From: Carnegiea gigantea
Taxonomy: Eukaryota; Streptophyta; Magnoliopsida; Caryophyllales; Cactaceae
Reading direction: 5' to 3'
NCBI GenBank assembly: GCA_029747015.1
Contig: JAKOGI010000023.1
Span: forward strand, 426,501 to 490,500
DNA length: 64,000 bases
Shown: piece after piece, positions 25,972-35,335 of the stretch
Position numbering within the stretch: the stretch's first letter is position 1
Layout of the letters: every line of letters starts with the position of its first letter
Position numbers and translations under genes: made by a program
The notes under the pieces: generated by a model
Told to the model about the DNA's origin: nothing
The model's database searches: none
The model's input: the letters and a program-made list of their open reading frames with translations, nothing else

Positions 25972-26492
25972 CTGTCGGGGGTTACAGGGCTGGGTTTCAG
26001 GAAACCCCCCTTTTCGTGCCACTCCATCCGAGAAGGGGCTTCGCCCCCTTTAGTCCCTCTTCTTTTTTTTTTCGTTGTTATTTTGGTCAATTGCTCAGTC
26101 AACTAAAAATCGCTTGTCCAATGCCGTACGTCTTATTCTAAACTCAATCGTTAATACAGTTGTTCGTTGATTATTCGATCCTAAATATGTAAAGGTTCGA
26201 CGTAACAAACATCGAACTATATCTAAGGTTGACAACCTAATCGCATTCGGGTTCCTAATCGATTTACTACTCGTTAATAATCTATATTAATGCATACTAA
26301 AAATCATCGAAAGATTTTCAAAACTAATAATAATAATATTAACAACGACGAAAACATTCTTTTTAATAAAATTACCGTTCACATAAGCACATTGATAATA
26401 ATTGAACTCATATAGTTAATAAAAATATGATTTTACGATGCTAAAACGCGATACGACAAGCTTAACGTAAAATAGGGAATGCGGCCATTATA
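22607..26492 (-). repeat. LTR copy 3 (3886 bp), right end of the array
   Basis: This is the most complete single LTR, running from TGTAAC at 22607 to a decayed end (ccattata) at 26492. It contains a (CT)n tract at about 25915-25967 and only one to two units of the 41-bp minisatellite. Frames such as 25642-26106 arise from the CT tract and are not called as genes. Confidence 0.85.
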
Positions 26493-26884
26493 AGGACAAC
26501 TGAGATATAGATGCAAAGATAGACCAACGAATGCCCCTGCAATAATTACCTAAAGGCTACAAATGGAGAATGGCTTCTTATTTTAAAACGAAAACCATTC
26601 TAATTCAATTTGGTTTTGAAAGATCTAAAACTCATGGCTAAAATCATTCAAATGAAAGAATCTTATATTTTACTTTTTATAGATTATAAAACCAATCACA
26701 ACTACTAGTTATTGATGAACTAGGATCATGAATTTAAGTGCTAAGGTTTACTATACCCAACTAAGATTCCACACACTGTTAAGATGATATGTATCTCTTA
26801 GTTTAGTCAGCAAGCGAGCCATGTTAATGTCGCTATACTTTAACAAACTTGTTAGCAATCAAGGCAGTGAGGGTGAGAGCTTCA
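26493..26884. other. AT-rich spacer, no gene seen
   Basis: This lies between the array and the Copia remnant. It may be 3' untranslated sequence of the antisense Copia element, but nothing in it is diagnostic. Confidence 0.4.
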
Positions 26885-28205
26885 TGCTTGTTCATGCTTC
26901 CGATTCAATCAGTCCAATCTTTCTCCTAATAAAGTTAAACTTCAATAGGTTAGTGAATATATCAGCTAGTTTTTTTGGTGGGAACAAATTCCAGAAGTAT
27001 ATCACCTTTCTCGGTGTGGTCTCTGTCAGTGTGATGCCTTACCTCAATGTACCTTGTCCATGTATGTTGAATAGCATTCCTAGCATTGTTGTTGATGCTA
27101 TTATTATTATATCTAAGTGGTACTCTTTTATACTTGTTGCTAACATCTCTAAGCTGTTGTGACATCCATAATAGTTGAGAATAATAAGCTTTCGTTGCTA
27201 TGTACTTTGCTTCTGTACTAGACAAAGCCACTGAGTTTTATTTCTTAGAGTACTATGAGACTAGTGACTGTCTGAGGAAATGCTTGATCCTGGAGTTCTT
27301 TTTTTATCCACTTTGCAGACGACATAGTCAACATTCGAATATACCATGAGCTTAAAGGTACCCCTTTTGGATATTAGAGTCCCACATGCAAAGTGCCTAG
27401 CAAATATCAGAGGATCCTCTTAACAACACTAAAATGTTGATTCTTTGGAGGCCAATTAAAATCCAGTACAAAGACACATACTAAATATGATGTCAAGTCT
27501 ACGTGTAGTTTACATAGGGGTTTTGGCAGACTTGCAGTTTAATAGGTTGAACTTCTTGGGTAGTTCCTTGATGTATTTTGATTGATTCATAAATGTGCTT
27601 TATGCACATTGTTTGATTTGTAGCCTAAGGAAGAAGTTCAATTCTTCCAATAGAATAATCTCAAATTCTTCACTCATAAGATCAGAGAATTCCTTGCATA
27701 AGTCATGGTTAAGAGCTCCAAAGAAAACATCATCAACATAAGTTTGTAAAACCAAGAAAACTTTACCTCTGCCTTTTGTGAACAATGTCTTATCTATTTT
27801 ACACCTGTTAAAACCATGATTCAATAGACACTTGCTTAATCTTTTATACTAGGCTCGAGAAGCTTACTTAAGACAATTAAGAGCATTCTGAAATTTGTAT
27901 ATATGATCAGGTTTTCTAACTCCTCAAACCCAGTAGGTTGCTCAGCATACATCTCCTCTTGCAAGCATCCATTTAAGAATTTGCATTTCATCCATTTGGT
28001 GCAATTTAATATTCACAAATGATCCAAAGAAAGAAAAAGTCTAATGGCTTCCAGTCTTGCTATAGGAGCAAACATCCCATCATAATCTATTCCTTCCTGT
28101 TAGTTATATGCCATTGCTGCATGCCTAGCTTTATATCTAGCAATCTTCCTAGCTTTTTTCCTATTTATTTCTGAACACCCATTTGGTTCCTATGACAGGG
28201 TAGTT
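26885..28205 (-). pseudogene. Ty1/Copia pol remnant (RT and RNase H)
   Basis: The minus strand gives the 3' part of a Copia polyprotein. Near 28200 is a GTKWVFRNK-like start of the RT region. Around 27740 is TYVDDVFFG, the Copia YVDD catalytic motif, followed by ELNFFLRLQIKQ. The RNase H region at 26962-27231 has ALSSTEAKYIA, QLLWM, a degenerate N-rich stretch in place of the usual DN motif, and RHH..RDH.EKGDI. The C-terminal tail FIRRKIG lies near 26900. These are standard landmarks of plant Copia pol. The remnant is broken by stops and frameshifts, and much of RT between 27840 and 28200 is out of frame. No gag, integrase or LTR was recognised, so it is a truncated copy of unknown lineage. 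Confidence 0.85.
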
Positions 28206-28833
28206 GTAAGGATCGTGAAATATGCTATAGATAATTACGAGGGTTAGATAAATGTAGTCAGTTTATTTGATAAATTTTGTGATTTTGTGACATATTATTT
28301 TGAGTATGATAACTATTCGTAACTATGTGTGATTCATTTGGATGTTTTAGTTTTGCAATTTATGTTTTATAACATTTGTTAATGTGGGTCAAATGCTAGT
28401 CTATATTAGTTAAATTAGGTCAAACCCCCAAGCCCCTTTTTGATCTAGCTTATCAACTATTGGCTGAAAAAAGGAAGCAGATGAGTGGTTGGGGATTAGT
28501 GCTTGCTGGAAAGAGAGGAAAGGAAGGGGGGAAAACAAAACAAGGATGGGGCAACAAAAAAGGGGGATTGTTTTTGGAAGCATTACCTTTTGGACCATCG
28601 AGGTTAGGGTAAAAAATTTTCCTAGCCCACAATCTCTACTAAATATTTTCGAGTCCATCTAACTTTGTATAAAATTTTTTGGGACCAAACTTATCTTTTT
28701 AAATTACACAAAGTAACCTAATTTTTTTATATTTGCATATTTGACCTCAATCCTTAAAAATTGACTTTCAAAAATTTTAATTTTGTGCATGTTAAATTTC
28801 GCTCATGAGTAGTACTCAAGACCCTCTTTCAAT
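28206..28833. other. Unassigned segment between Copia remnant and viral primer site
   Basis: It has no protein and is G/A-rich around 28490-28560. It begins TGTAAGGATCGTG at about 28204 and ends TTTCA two bases before the iMet-like primer site. It could therefore be an LTR or the non-coding region of the pararetrovirus. No second copy exists in the window to decide. Confidence 0.35.
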
Positions 28834-28846
28834 TGGTGTTAGAGCC
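28834..28846 (+). other. Primer-binding site-like sequence (initiator tRNA-Met)
   Basis: TGGTGTTAGAGCC differs at two positions from TGGTATCAGAGCC, the minus-strand primer site of caulimovirids and of many LTR elements. The first viral frame begins about 110 bases downstream. Confidence 0.65.
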
Positions 28847-28958
28847 ATGTGATAAAAAATAATAATGCTAATTAAGCTAATTAATGACTAAGTAAGCTAA
28901 TTAACTGTGTTTAATATTTAAATCATCACCTACCTATCCTACTTCTAATTATTCGCAC

Positions 28959-29790
28959 ATGGTCCACTCACCAGAAAGAACCACATTAGTAGCACCTCAA
29001 TTAAACTATATCATTTATATAGTTTTGGAATTAAAAGTTGAATTAGCAAGAAATAAGATTGAGGTTAAAGATATTAAGAAGCAATTCTCTGTTATCCATC
29101 TTTCCTTAGTTAACAAAAATAAACATAGTAAAACATTTACCTTAAGGATTAGTACTCTATTTCAGCGTAAATACCATTTTCAAAATCCAAGAAATAAAAA
29201 TCCATTTCTTTTGTATGACAATAAAAATCCCAAAAAAAAAGTAGGAGAAAAATCAGATGAAAAATTAGCTAAAAAGGCAGAGAAATAGGAAGATGATGGA
29301 GTATAAGCAGTTTAATCTTGAGGAATTACAGATTACGTTTGATAAAGAACAAAATCCAAAAACATTAAACAAAATCATGGCCTCAATAGTTAATGAACAA
29401 GAGGTATCATCTGATGATAAAGAAGAGGCAAATAATGTCCAGTTAGAAGAAAAAAATATATTAGCAAATGAACCTAATTAAGTTAAGAGTATTTTAATGT
29501 TGCACCTTTAGAAAAAGTTAGAAAAAGACTGGATAAAAAAACATGGGAAAATGGTATTTGATGATGAAATCAATGAGATTGGAGAAGAACGTTAAATAGA
29601 TAAAATCGGGTCCAATCCAGTTAACAATGTCATTCCCAAACCTAAAGAACTTGGTGAACCTTTCAAAGGAAATACCTTTTTCATGAGACCTGGATATATT
29701 CCAGTAGGATGCACAACTAACTTTTCCTTTAAATTTATCCTAAGGAAAACCATGACCTTTGAAGAATTGGCCTTACCCAATTAGCCAAAC
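28959..29790 (+). pseudogene. N-terminal region of the pararetrovirus polyprotein
   Basis: Two frames can be followed: 28959-29288 (109 codons, Lys-rich C-terminus) and, one frame over, 29293 to about 29780. The second is interrupted by TAA at 29479-29481, TAG at 29509-29511 and others. It ends with a segment rich in Pro, Gly and Phe (GYIPVGCTTNFSF). I do not recognise a domain in the first frame. Its position ahead of the coat-like region, and its charged composition, suit the N-terminal part of a caulimovirid polyprotein or structural protein, but that is inference. Confidence 0.5.
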
Positions 29791-29799
29791 AAGATACAT

Positions 29800-30540
29800 C
29801 TGAAACATCGATGGAGCTTGTAATAGGGAAGAAATATTTGGGCATTGGAAAAGAGGAATGAATAGTATCTTAAATTTAAATAGGACATGGACGATTGGAA
29901 ATTTCCTAAATTATATCAAACATAGTTTTTCTAGCACTGTAGCTGCTTGGTTGGATTCATTAAATGAGGATAGTAAAATTTACTAAGGATGATGGAAACA
30001 CCACCTGTAATATTCAAAATTTATGTAAGGGAATCAAAGCTGAATTTAGTAGAGCTAAACTTGATTCCGATGAAAAGGTTAGGGAATAACAAAGAAAGAT
30101 TAATAACATAAAGCTTTGGGACATAAGATATCTGAAGAATTATATTACCGAATTTAGTCAATATTGTTTCAAAATTGAGCATAATGAAACCAACCTTGGT
30201 GTGTTTTATGACAAACTACCATATTCGATCAATTTGATAATCAATGAAAAATATATTGCATGACTTGAGAAAGTAGATGTCATTGACATCCTTAGTTCAA
30301 GAATATCTTATTTAAGAAAATGGATCAATTATCAATGTCTTGACCTCCAAAAGCAAAATAAAATGAAGAAGTTGTTCCTAACTTTAATAGGCAAGGAGGA
30401 GAGAAATATGAAAGAAAATATTATAACAAACCAAGACCTAAAAAACGAATTTTTTTAGAAAAGCTGCTTATTGGCCTGCTGGGAAAAATAATTGTAAGCG
30501 TTGGCAGACAAAGTAGTATGTCATTATTCAAATGAATGCA
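29800..30540 (+). pseudogene. Coat-protein-like region with partial zinc knuckle (pararetrovirus)
   Basis: Translated fragments in shifting frames match the conserved core of caulimovirid coat proteins. There is a stretch ending FYDKLPYSIN (about 30210-30240), an ISYLRKWINYQCL segment near 30303-30340, and a basic tract before a cysteine motif. The cysteine motif survives only partly. A lone Cys lies at 30493, and the second half HYSNEC is at 30522-30539 followed by a Lys/Asn-rich run. The downstream frame 30501-30794 is acidic and Asn/Glu-rich, as the coat C-terminus often is. Several stops and at least two frame changes break it. The role in an intact virus would be capsid formation and RNA binding. 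Confidence 0.7.
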
Positions 30541-30719
30541 AAAATAAGAAGAATAAAAAGCTTATTAAAACCTTGGATAGTTTAGACCATTTTTTACTTA
30601 GTGAGGAAAAAGCACTAAATCTAGCCCTGGAAAATAACAAGGAAATTGTTGAGATTGTACTAGAAAATGAATATGAAGAAAATGATTGTGAAGAAACTAG
30701 TTACTTGTTGGAAAGTTGT

Positions 30720-30783
30720 TCCATTTGTCATGGTGATCTTCAAGGAGTTGATCCATTTGTCATGGTGATCTTCAAGGAGAACA
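30720..30783 (+). repeat. 32-bp tandem duplication
   Basis: A 28-base block starting tccatttgtcatggtgatct is repeated exactly at 30720-30747 and 30752-30779, with a 32-bp period. It disrupts the end of the acidic coat-like frame. It looks like replication slippage after or during integration. Confidence 0.9.
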
Positions 30784-30903
30784 ATTTATTATAGATAATG
30801 AGAATAAAGATGCCAAAGGAGATTGGATCTTTCCTATAATTCAGAAAGAATGATCTATAAAAAAAATTCTTTTTTTAAATAAAAAAGCAAGTATACATGC
30901 GAA

Positions 30904-31270
30904 ATGATGGAAGGAGATTTAGAGATAAAAGACAGCGAGTATGATATGGGAGAAGTTAATCTCATTAACTGGGAAAAAACTCTTGAGCATAACAAAGATA
31001 GAAAGTATAGATATATCCATCTTGGCAGTGTACAAGTGCAAATTGCTCCTTTATAGTATTATGGTAAAGATATTGATCTTAATGCTTTGCTCTGCGATAC
31101 CAGACATACCAAATCTAATAATCAAATTATCACAGGGATTAAAACTAATTTATGAAATGGATCATTATGATTCAATTACCGACATGGATACTATATAATA
31201 TTAAAAGATGAATTTGCCAAAAACTTTCTATCTGTTACGATAAAAGCCATTGGGATAGACATAAAAAGAG
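30904..31270 (+). pseudogene. Movement-protein-like region (30K superfamily, pararetrovirus)
   Basis: From ATG 30904 one frame can be read to about 31270 with internal stops at TAG 31054, TGA near 31153 and TGA near 31165. It contains YRYIHLGSVQVQI followed by a segment with LLCDTRHT, then a turn-rich stretch and FLSVTIKAIG. This order (GxVQ, then a D-R motif, then a beta-rich tail) resembles the core of caulimovirid movement proteins, which open plasmodesmata. Similarity is judged by eye and is weaker than for RT. Its place after the coat-like region is unusual, since movement precedes coat in the genera I know. Confidence 0.6.
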
Positions 31271-31540
31271 GGGATACCCACTGAGGATATTTTAAAAAAT
31301 AATCTACATATTAGATAATAACACAGATCCAAAGACTAAGGTAATGATGATAGAGGTAGAAAAATTTAAAAGTCCTACTCGTATGCAAAAAATCCAAAGC
31401 ATAAAATCCAATCCTTAATCGATAAAAATTGATATGTCATGGACATTGAGCTTTGCCAATCCCATTAAAATCAATAAGAAAAATGTAATAAAATTGATGA
31501 GAATGGGTAAATTATCATTAAATCCCAATTATTAAGAAGT

Positions 31541-32110
31541 ATGAGTACAAGATCAAAATGGGGACAAGGGTCTTTATCAGCTAAAGAAGAACTTAAAGAA
31601 GATGATATGATTAGCCTAACCAGTGTAATTAGTTTTAAATCTACATACTCCAGTGTAGACCAAAGTTTGAGTTTAAATAGAAAAGCCATTGGGTACAAAA
31701 CAAGAACTGTTAGTGAGCCAATCTATGAGGATGAATTCGTCAAAAATATGACTATGGAGATATGTTATGAAGTCACCAACACAAATCCTAATGGCATCTA
31801 TATCCCATTAAATGCATGTTTAGAGGAATATAATAAATATAAATTGTACGCATACATAAATCGTGGTTGTTATGTCAGTTTTGGAAAAAGATCTTTACTT
31901 CTACATTTCCTGAGGAAGAAAGCCAAAAATCCTTTGAAAGTAAGGATAGCTAATAATAGCACAATGAGCCACAATGAGGCCATAGAAGGGTTATCCATAG
32001 AAATAGGAGGAGTCGAATATATTATGCCAGTTCTATAGGTTACTAATCAACTTTTTTATGATAAGATTGTCGAAAATAATTTACATAGTTTGTATTCACC
32101 ATGCACACAA
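31541..32110 (+). pseudogene. Aspartic-protease-like region (pararetrovirus)
   Basis: A 165-codon frame (31541-32038) ends in TAG and can be followed a little further. Residues 85-165 resemble the retropepsin region of plant pararetroviruses. A beta strand (LYAYI) leads to NRG at residues 107-109, where the active-site D-[ST]-G triplet is expected, then CYVSFGKR, IANNS and IGGVEYIMPVL. The catalytic Asp position holds Asn and the next residue is Arg, so the enzyme would be dead even without the stops. The first 60 residues are Ser/Glu-rich linker. The role in the family is to cleave the polyprotein upstream of RT. Confidence 0.7.
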
Positions 32111-32281
32111 ATCATAAACCATTTAACACAATAAATGGTCACTCAATTTCCATTGATAAATTAAATAGAGCTTAAACTCATTATAAGGTTGCCGAACAAC
32201 AAGAGCAATTATGCAAAGAACTCTACTATGATAATCCTCTAAAATGTTGGGATAAACATAAGACAATTTGCAAAAATTACT

Positions 32282-33075
32282 TTGCTAAATCCCAACACTA
32301 TTGTACAAATCAAACAAATGGTATATACGCACCAGGATATCAAAGAGTTTGATAAACAAATCAAAGAACTTCTGTATAGAGGATTAATCAGAAGTAGCAA
32401 CAGTCCTCATACCATCCCCGCTTTGATGGTAAGAAATCATGCTATGAAAAAAAGAGCAAAAGCTATAATGCTAATAAGCTACAGAAAGCTTAATGATGAT
32501 GTTGTCTTTAATGATTACTCTATTTCTAACAAAACAATCTTTTTCGATAGAATTTAAGGAGCCTCTTGGTTCTTAAAAACAAATTGCAAAAGCGAATACT
32601 GGCAAATTAAAATGGATGAAGAAAGCATTCTTTTAACTGCTTTTCGTGCCCCTCAAGGACATTATGAGTGGATAGTAATGCCATTTAGTATTAAAAATAC
32701 ATCTTAAATATTCCAAAGAATAATGAATTACGTCTTCAAAGATCTTAATCATTACTGCCTAATTTGCATTGATGATATCCTTGTCATTTCCAAGACCATA
32801 GAACACATAAAGATGATGTCCTAGTCATCACTCAAAGATGCATTGATCATGGCATTATCCTTGGTGAGAATAGTGCATTTATGCTGAACAAGAAATTGAG
32901 TTTTTAGGTTTAGAGATAAAAACCAGACAAATCATCCTATAAAATCATACTCCAGAAAAAAATAGAAAAATTTCCTAAGAAGATTAAAGATAGGAAGCAA
33001 TTAGAAAGGTTTCTTGGATCCCTTGCATATGCTTCATATTTCATTAAAGATCTCGCCAAATTGAGAAAACCATTG
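32282..33075 (+). pseudogene. Reverse transcriptase remnant (pararetrovirus)
   Basis: One frame from 32282 can be followed through TAA at 32555 and later stops to about 32820. It includes EFDKQIKELL, GLIRSSNSPH, a KLNDDV segment, EYWQIKMDEES, APQGHYEWIVMPF and CIDDILVISK (Asp pair at 32771-32776). This series is diagnostic of caulimovirid RT and differs from Gypsy RT in the SNSPH and QGHYEW blocks. The first catalytic Asp position (32582-32584) is Asn. Beyond 32820 the frame shifts, and the connection segment near 32990-33075 (ending about ...FLGSLAYASYF) is in another frame. The SINE at 33092 separates it from RNase H. Confidence 0.85.
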
Positions 33076-33091
33076 CAGCAGAAGCTTAGAA
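33076..33091. repeat. SINE target-site duplication, left copy
   Basis: cagcagaagcttagaa (33076-33091) is matched by cagcaaaagcttaagaa (33274-33290) with one mismatch and one indel. It is about 16 bp, as expected for LINE-driven insertion. Confidence 0.85.
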
Positions 33092-33273
33092 GGGGAGCCT
33101 TGGAGCAACGGTAAGGTTGTTTCTGTGTGACTAAAAGGTCACAGGCTCAAGCCTTGAAATCAGCCAGTGACAAAGTCAGGTTAGGCTGCCTATAATTGAC
33201 CCCTTAGGATAGGGCCCTTCTCTGAACCCTACATGAACGCAGGATCCTTGTGCACATGGCTGCCTTTTTATTA
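33092..33273 (+). mobile_element. tRNA-derived SINE (Au-like)
   Basis: It begins GGGGAGCCTTGGAGCAACGG, which holds the polymerase III A box, and has a B box GGCTCAAGCC at 33144-33153. It ends GGCTGCC followed by a T-run. This matches my memory of the plant Au SINE family in order and length (182 bp here, usually about 180-200). A ~16-bp target-site duplication flanks it. It sits between the RT and RNase H parts of the pararetrovirus and so inserted after viral integration. SINEs are non-coding and rely on LINE enzymes. Confidence 0.85.
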
Positions 33274-33369
33274 CAGCAAAAGCTTAAGAAAGAAGTAACT
33301 TAGTAATGGACTACTAGTAATTCAAAGATTATTCAAAACTTCAAAAAGATGTGTAAAAATCTTCCTGTT

Positions 33370-33720
33370 CTTAATTTTCCTAATGAAGGAGATGATTTAA
33401 ATCTTGAGAAAGATGCCAATAATGAACACTGAAGGGTAGTGCTCAAAATTAAAGAATGAGAAAAACTCTGCAAACATTGCAGTTGAAGTGTTGATAAAGC
33501 AGAATGCAACTATGCCATGATGGAAGAAGAAATCCTTGAACTCATAAGGGGCATTGAAAAGTTCTTAATCCTTTTAGCCCCAACACATTTTCTTACTCGA
33601 ACTAATTAAAAAGGAGTACTTTGTTTCGTGAAAAGAATTTATCAAATATGCAACCGCAAGGGTGACTCCGACATTAGCAATTATGGCTTAACTAGTTTTC
33701 CTTCTCTATGAATGTATATA
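33370..33720 (+). pseudogene. RNase H remnant (pararetrovirus)
   Basis: Right of the SINE, a frame with several stops contains CKHCSCSVDKAECNYAMMEE near 33473-33532, then EILELIRGIEKFLI, LAPTHFLTRT and VLCFVKR. The order (a basic/Cys strand, then E-rich helix, then LxPxxFxxRTD-like strand) is that of the RNase H domain that follows RT in caulimovirids. A TAA near 33608 and frame loss after 33650 break it. In an intact virus it would remove RNA from RNA-DNA hybrids. Confidence 0.75.
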
Positions 33721-33859
33721 GTGACTGAAGAATTTTCTGACAGATAGTTTAACTCATCTAAAAACCTTCTAGATATTTTGAAATTTCATACAAAAAGTAG
33801 ATTATATTTTGGTCTGTATATTCTCCCTACCTAATAGCATAAAGATTTAGCCTTTTAGA

Positions 33860-34360
33860 ATTATAAATGAATTACCTAAGGTGTCCTTATGATATTCAAC
33901 AAAAAATAAGTTCTCATATTTAAGAAAAATGGTTCAACGACTAGTATGCAGGATGTATAGACTACTATCATATTTACTCTTATGATATTTCGGAGTCAGA
34001 GAGTACTGCGATCATCTTTCCTTCGATATGGAGTTGGTGGCGTTAGATTCCTCGCTAATTCAATCTCTCCAGATGACCTCATCATGAAAGCCTGGGATAT
34101 ATGGAATGGTATCTTATCTTATGAAAATTCTAGCTCTAAATTACCCATTTTTCTCAAGACTAACTAAGTTTCAATTGTACATATTCAAAACGATCTATTG
34201 GATCCTCACATCTTGTGATGATCAAACAAAAATTCCTAACATCAGAAGCTTGTGTGTCAAGGTACATTGCATAATAGTCGAATATGAAAATGGTGAAGCT
34301 AAAGCAGCCCATTTTCTTGTTTAATTAATTGATTTAGATGAGACAAATGATCAACACCAA
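33860..34360 (+). pseudogene. Unrecognised broken frame(s) downstream of RNase H
   Basis: Short overlapping frames (33982-34167 and 34106-34324) show coding-like composition but no domain I can name. In position it could be the end of the polyprotein or a remnant of the extra downstream frame some pararetroviruses carry. Stops occur in all three frames. The function is unknown. Confidence 0.35.
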
Positions 34361-34920
34361 GAGTAGTTTTTAGAATGACAAGAAGTAGTTAGCGATCCTA
34401 CTTTGGCAGGAGCCATTGGTTTTTATAATATTTATCATCAAATGTGGACATTAATTGAACAAGGAAGATGGCTAATGTATTACGGGAACATTACTTAGAT
34501 TTATCATAATGACCTTATCAAATACATAACGGTAAAAGGAGCCACTTTAGAGGATGTCTTTGACTACTTCTTTGATGTTGGAGCTAAAAAATTCTTTTCA
34601 GAAAACGAAAGAGATATCTTTGTGAATTATTTGAAAGATGAGATCCAAAGGATCTTCAACTTGATGGACATTTTGGTGGTTATCTAGATAATGATGGACT
34701 GGAAGATATTATTTGAGATGAAGGCATGTAGAATCTTAATATGGATGACTAGTCTTATCCGCATTAAAGACTCTAAAAAGTTGTTGCTCCATTATTGTAC
34801 TATTTTGTCAAGTGTGAAGTCAGTAAAATAATGTTATCTATTGCAGCCATGTGAGAACATTTGTAGGCATATGAAAATATTAGTGTGTACTGTAGCCATT
34901 AGGGCATTCTATGTAATCCA
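34361..34920. other. Viral 3' region, mostly non-coding
   Basis: There are stop-rich remnants upstream of the TATA box and no recognisable domain. By analogy with caulimovirids this would contain the end of the last frame and the upstream promoter. Confidence 0.4.
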
Positions 34921-34927
34921 TTTCGTT

Positions 34928-34936
34928 TATAAAAGG
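34928..34936 (+). promoter_or_regulatory. TATA box of the presumed pregenomic RNA promoter
   Basis: TATAAAAGG is followed by a purine-rich start region (gagaggctaattaagcgttg). It lies after the coding region, as the strong pregenomic promoter does in caulimovirids. Activity is not shown. Confidence 0.6.
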
Positions 34937-35335
34937 AGAGGCTAATTAAGCGTTGAGAAGGGAGACAGTCATTCGAGCATACTTGAGCAAAAGAAAAGTT
35001 GGGTATCTCCATTTCTCTATGAGCAAGTATCTCTGATGATTTTAACTGTTTAGGTCCCCCCTTCAAATCTCTCCATTGTAATATTTCCACTTTCAAGGTT
35101 TCATATAAAAGAAGTTTCCTAGCAGGGAACATTGTTCAATCGAACCTTATGTCTTAGATATTATAATTTCTTAATTAAAGTCTCACTATCCTTAAAATGT
35201 ATTAAAAACTTGGTCAATGACTACAGTACGAGGTAGAAAATGCAACGGATCTATACTATACCTTATTTAAGAAATGTGTGATTGAGATTAGCAATCTCTG
35301 TAAACTCGAAGCTAGATGAATGTTAGGATCCGGTG

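Larger units (their letters stand above)
794..26492 (-). mobile_element. Tandem array of a large non-coding LTR retrotransposon (LARD-like)
   Basis: Seen: LTR copies with tips TGTAAC and GTTACA begin at 794, 13960 and 22607 and end at 11053, 19711 and 26492. Between them lie two homologous internal domains of about 2.9 kb. On the minus strand each internal domain starts with a primer-binding site like TGGTATCAGAGC (initiator tRNA-Met) and ends in a purine-rich tract. The element therefore reads right to left. No gag or pol is recognisable, which fits a large retrotransposon derivative mobilised in trans. Neighbouring copies share LTRs, as expected from unequal LTR recombination. The outer flanks gggat (789-793) and aggac (26493-26497) match at 3 of 5 positions, the two differences being transitions; this is a weak candidate duplication. 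Confidence 0.85.
28834..35335 (+). mobile_element. Endogenous pararetrovirus (Caulimoviridae), degenerate
   Basis: Seen in order on the plus strand: an initiator-Met-like primer site (28834), a Lys/Glu-rich N-terminal region, a coat-protein-like region with half a zinc knuckle, a movement-protein-like region, an aspartic-protease-like region, RT, RNase H, a further broken frame, and a TATA promoter (34928). There are no flanking LTRs and no integrase. Known: this content is that of plant pararetroviruses, whose copies enter plant genomes by illegitimate recombination. The copy is linear and roughly genome length, and it is interrupted by a SINE (33092-33273). Every domain carries stops or frameshifts and the enzyme sites are mutated, so it cannot express the proteins. 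The genus is not determined, and the right border is approximate. Confidence 0.85.

Noticed and set aside
25642..26106. 154-codon frame spanning a Leu/Ser repeat (also 18925-19326 and 25818-26102)
   Set aside because: It is generated by the (CT)n microsatellite in the LTR, which is open in several frames on both strands.
28834..28846. Primer site taken as proof of an LTR retrotransposon here
   Set aside because: Caulimovirids use the same initiator-Met primer, and the protein remnants that follow are viral; kept as a viral site with moderate confidence.
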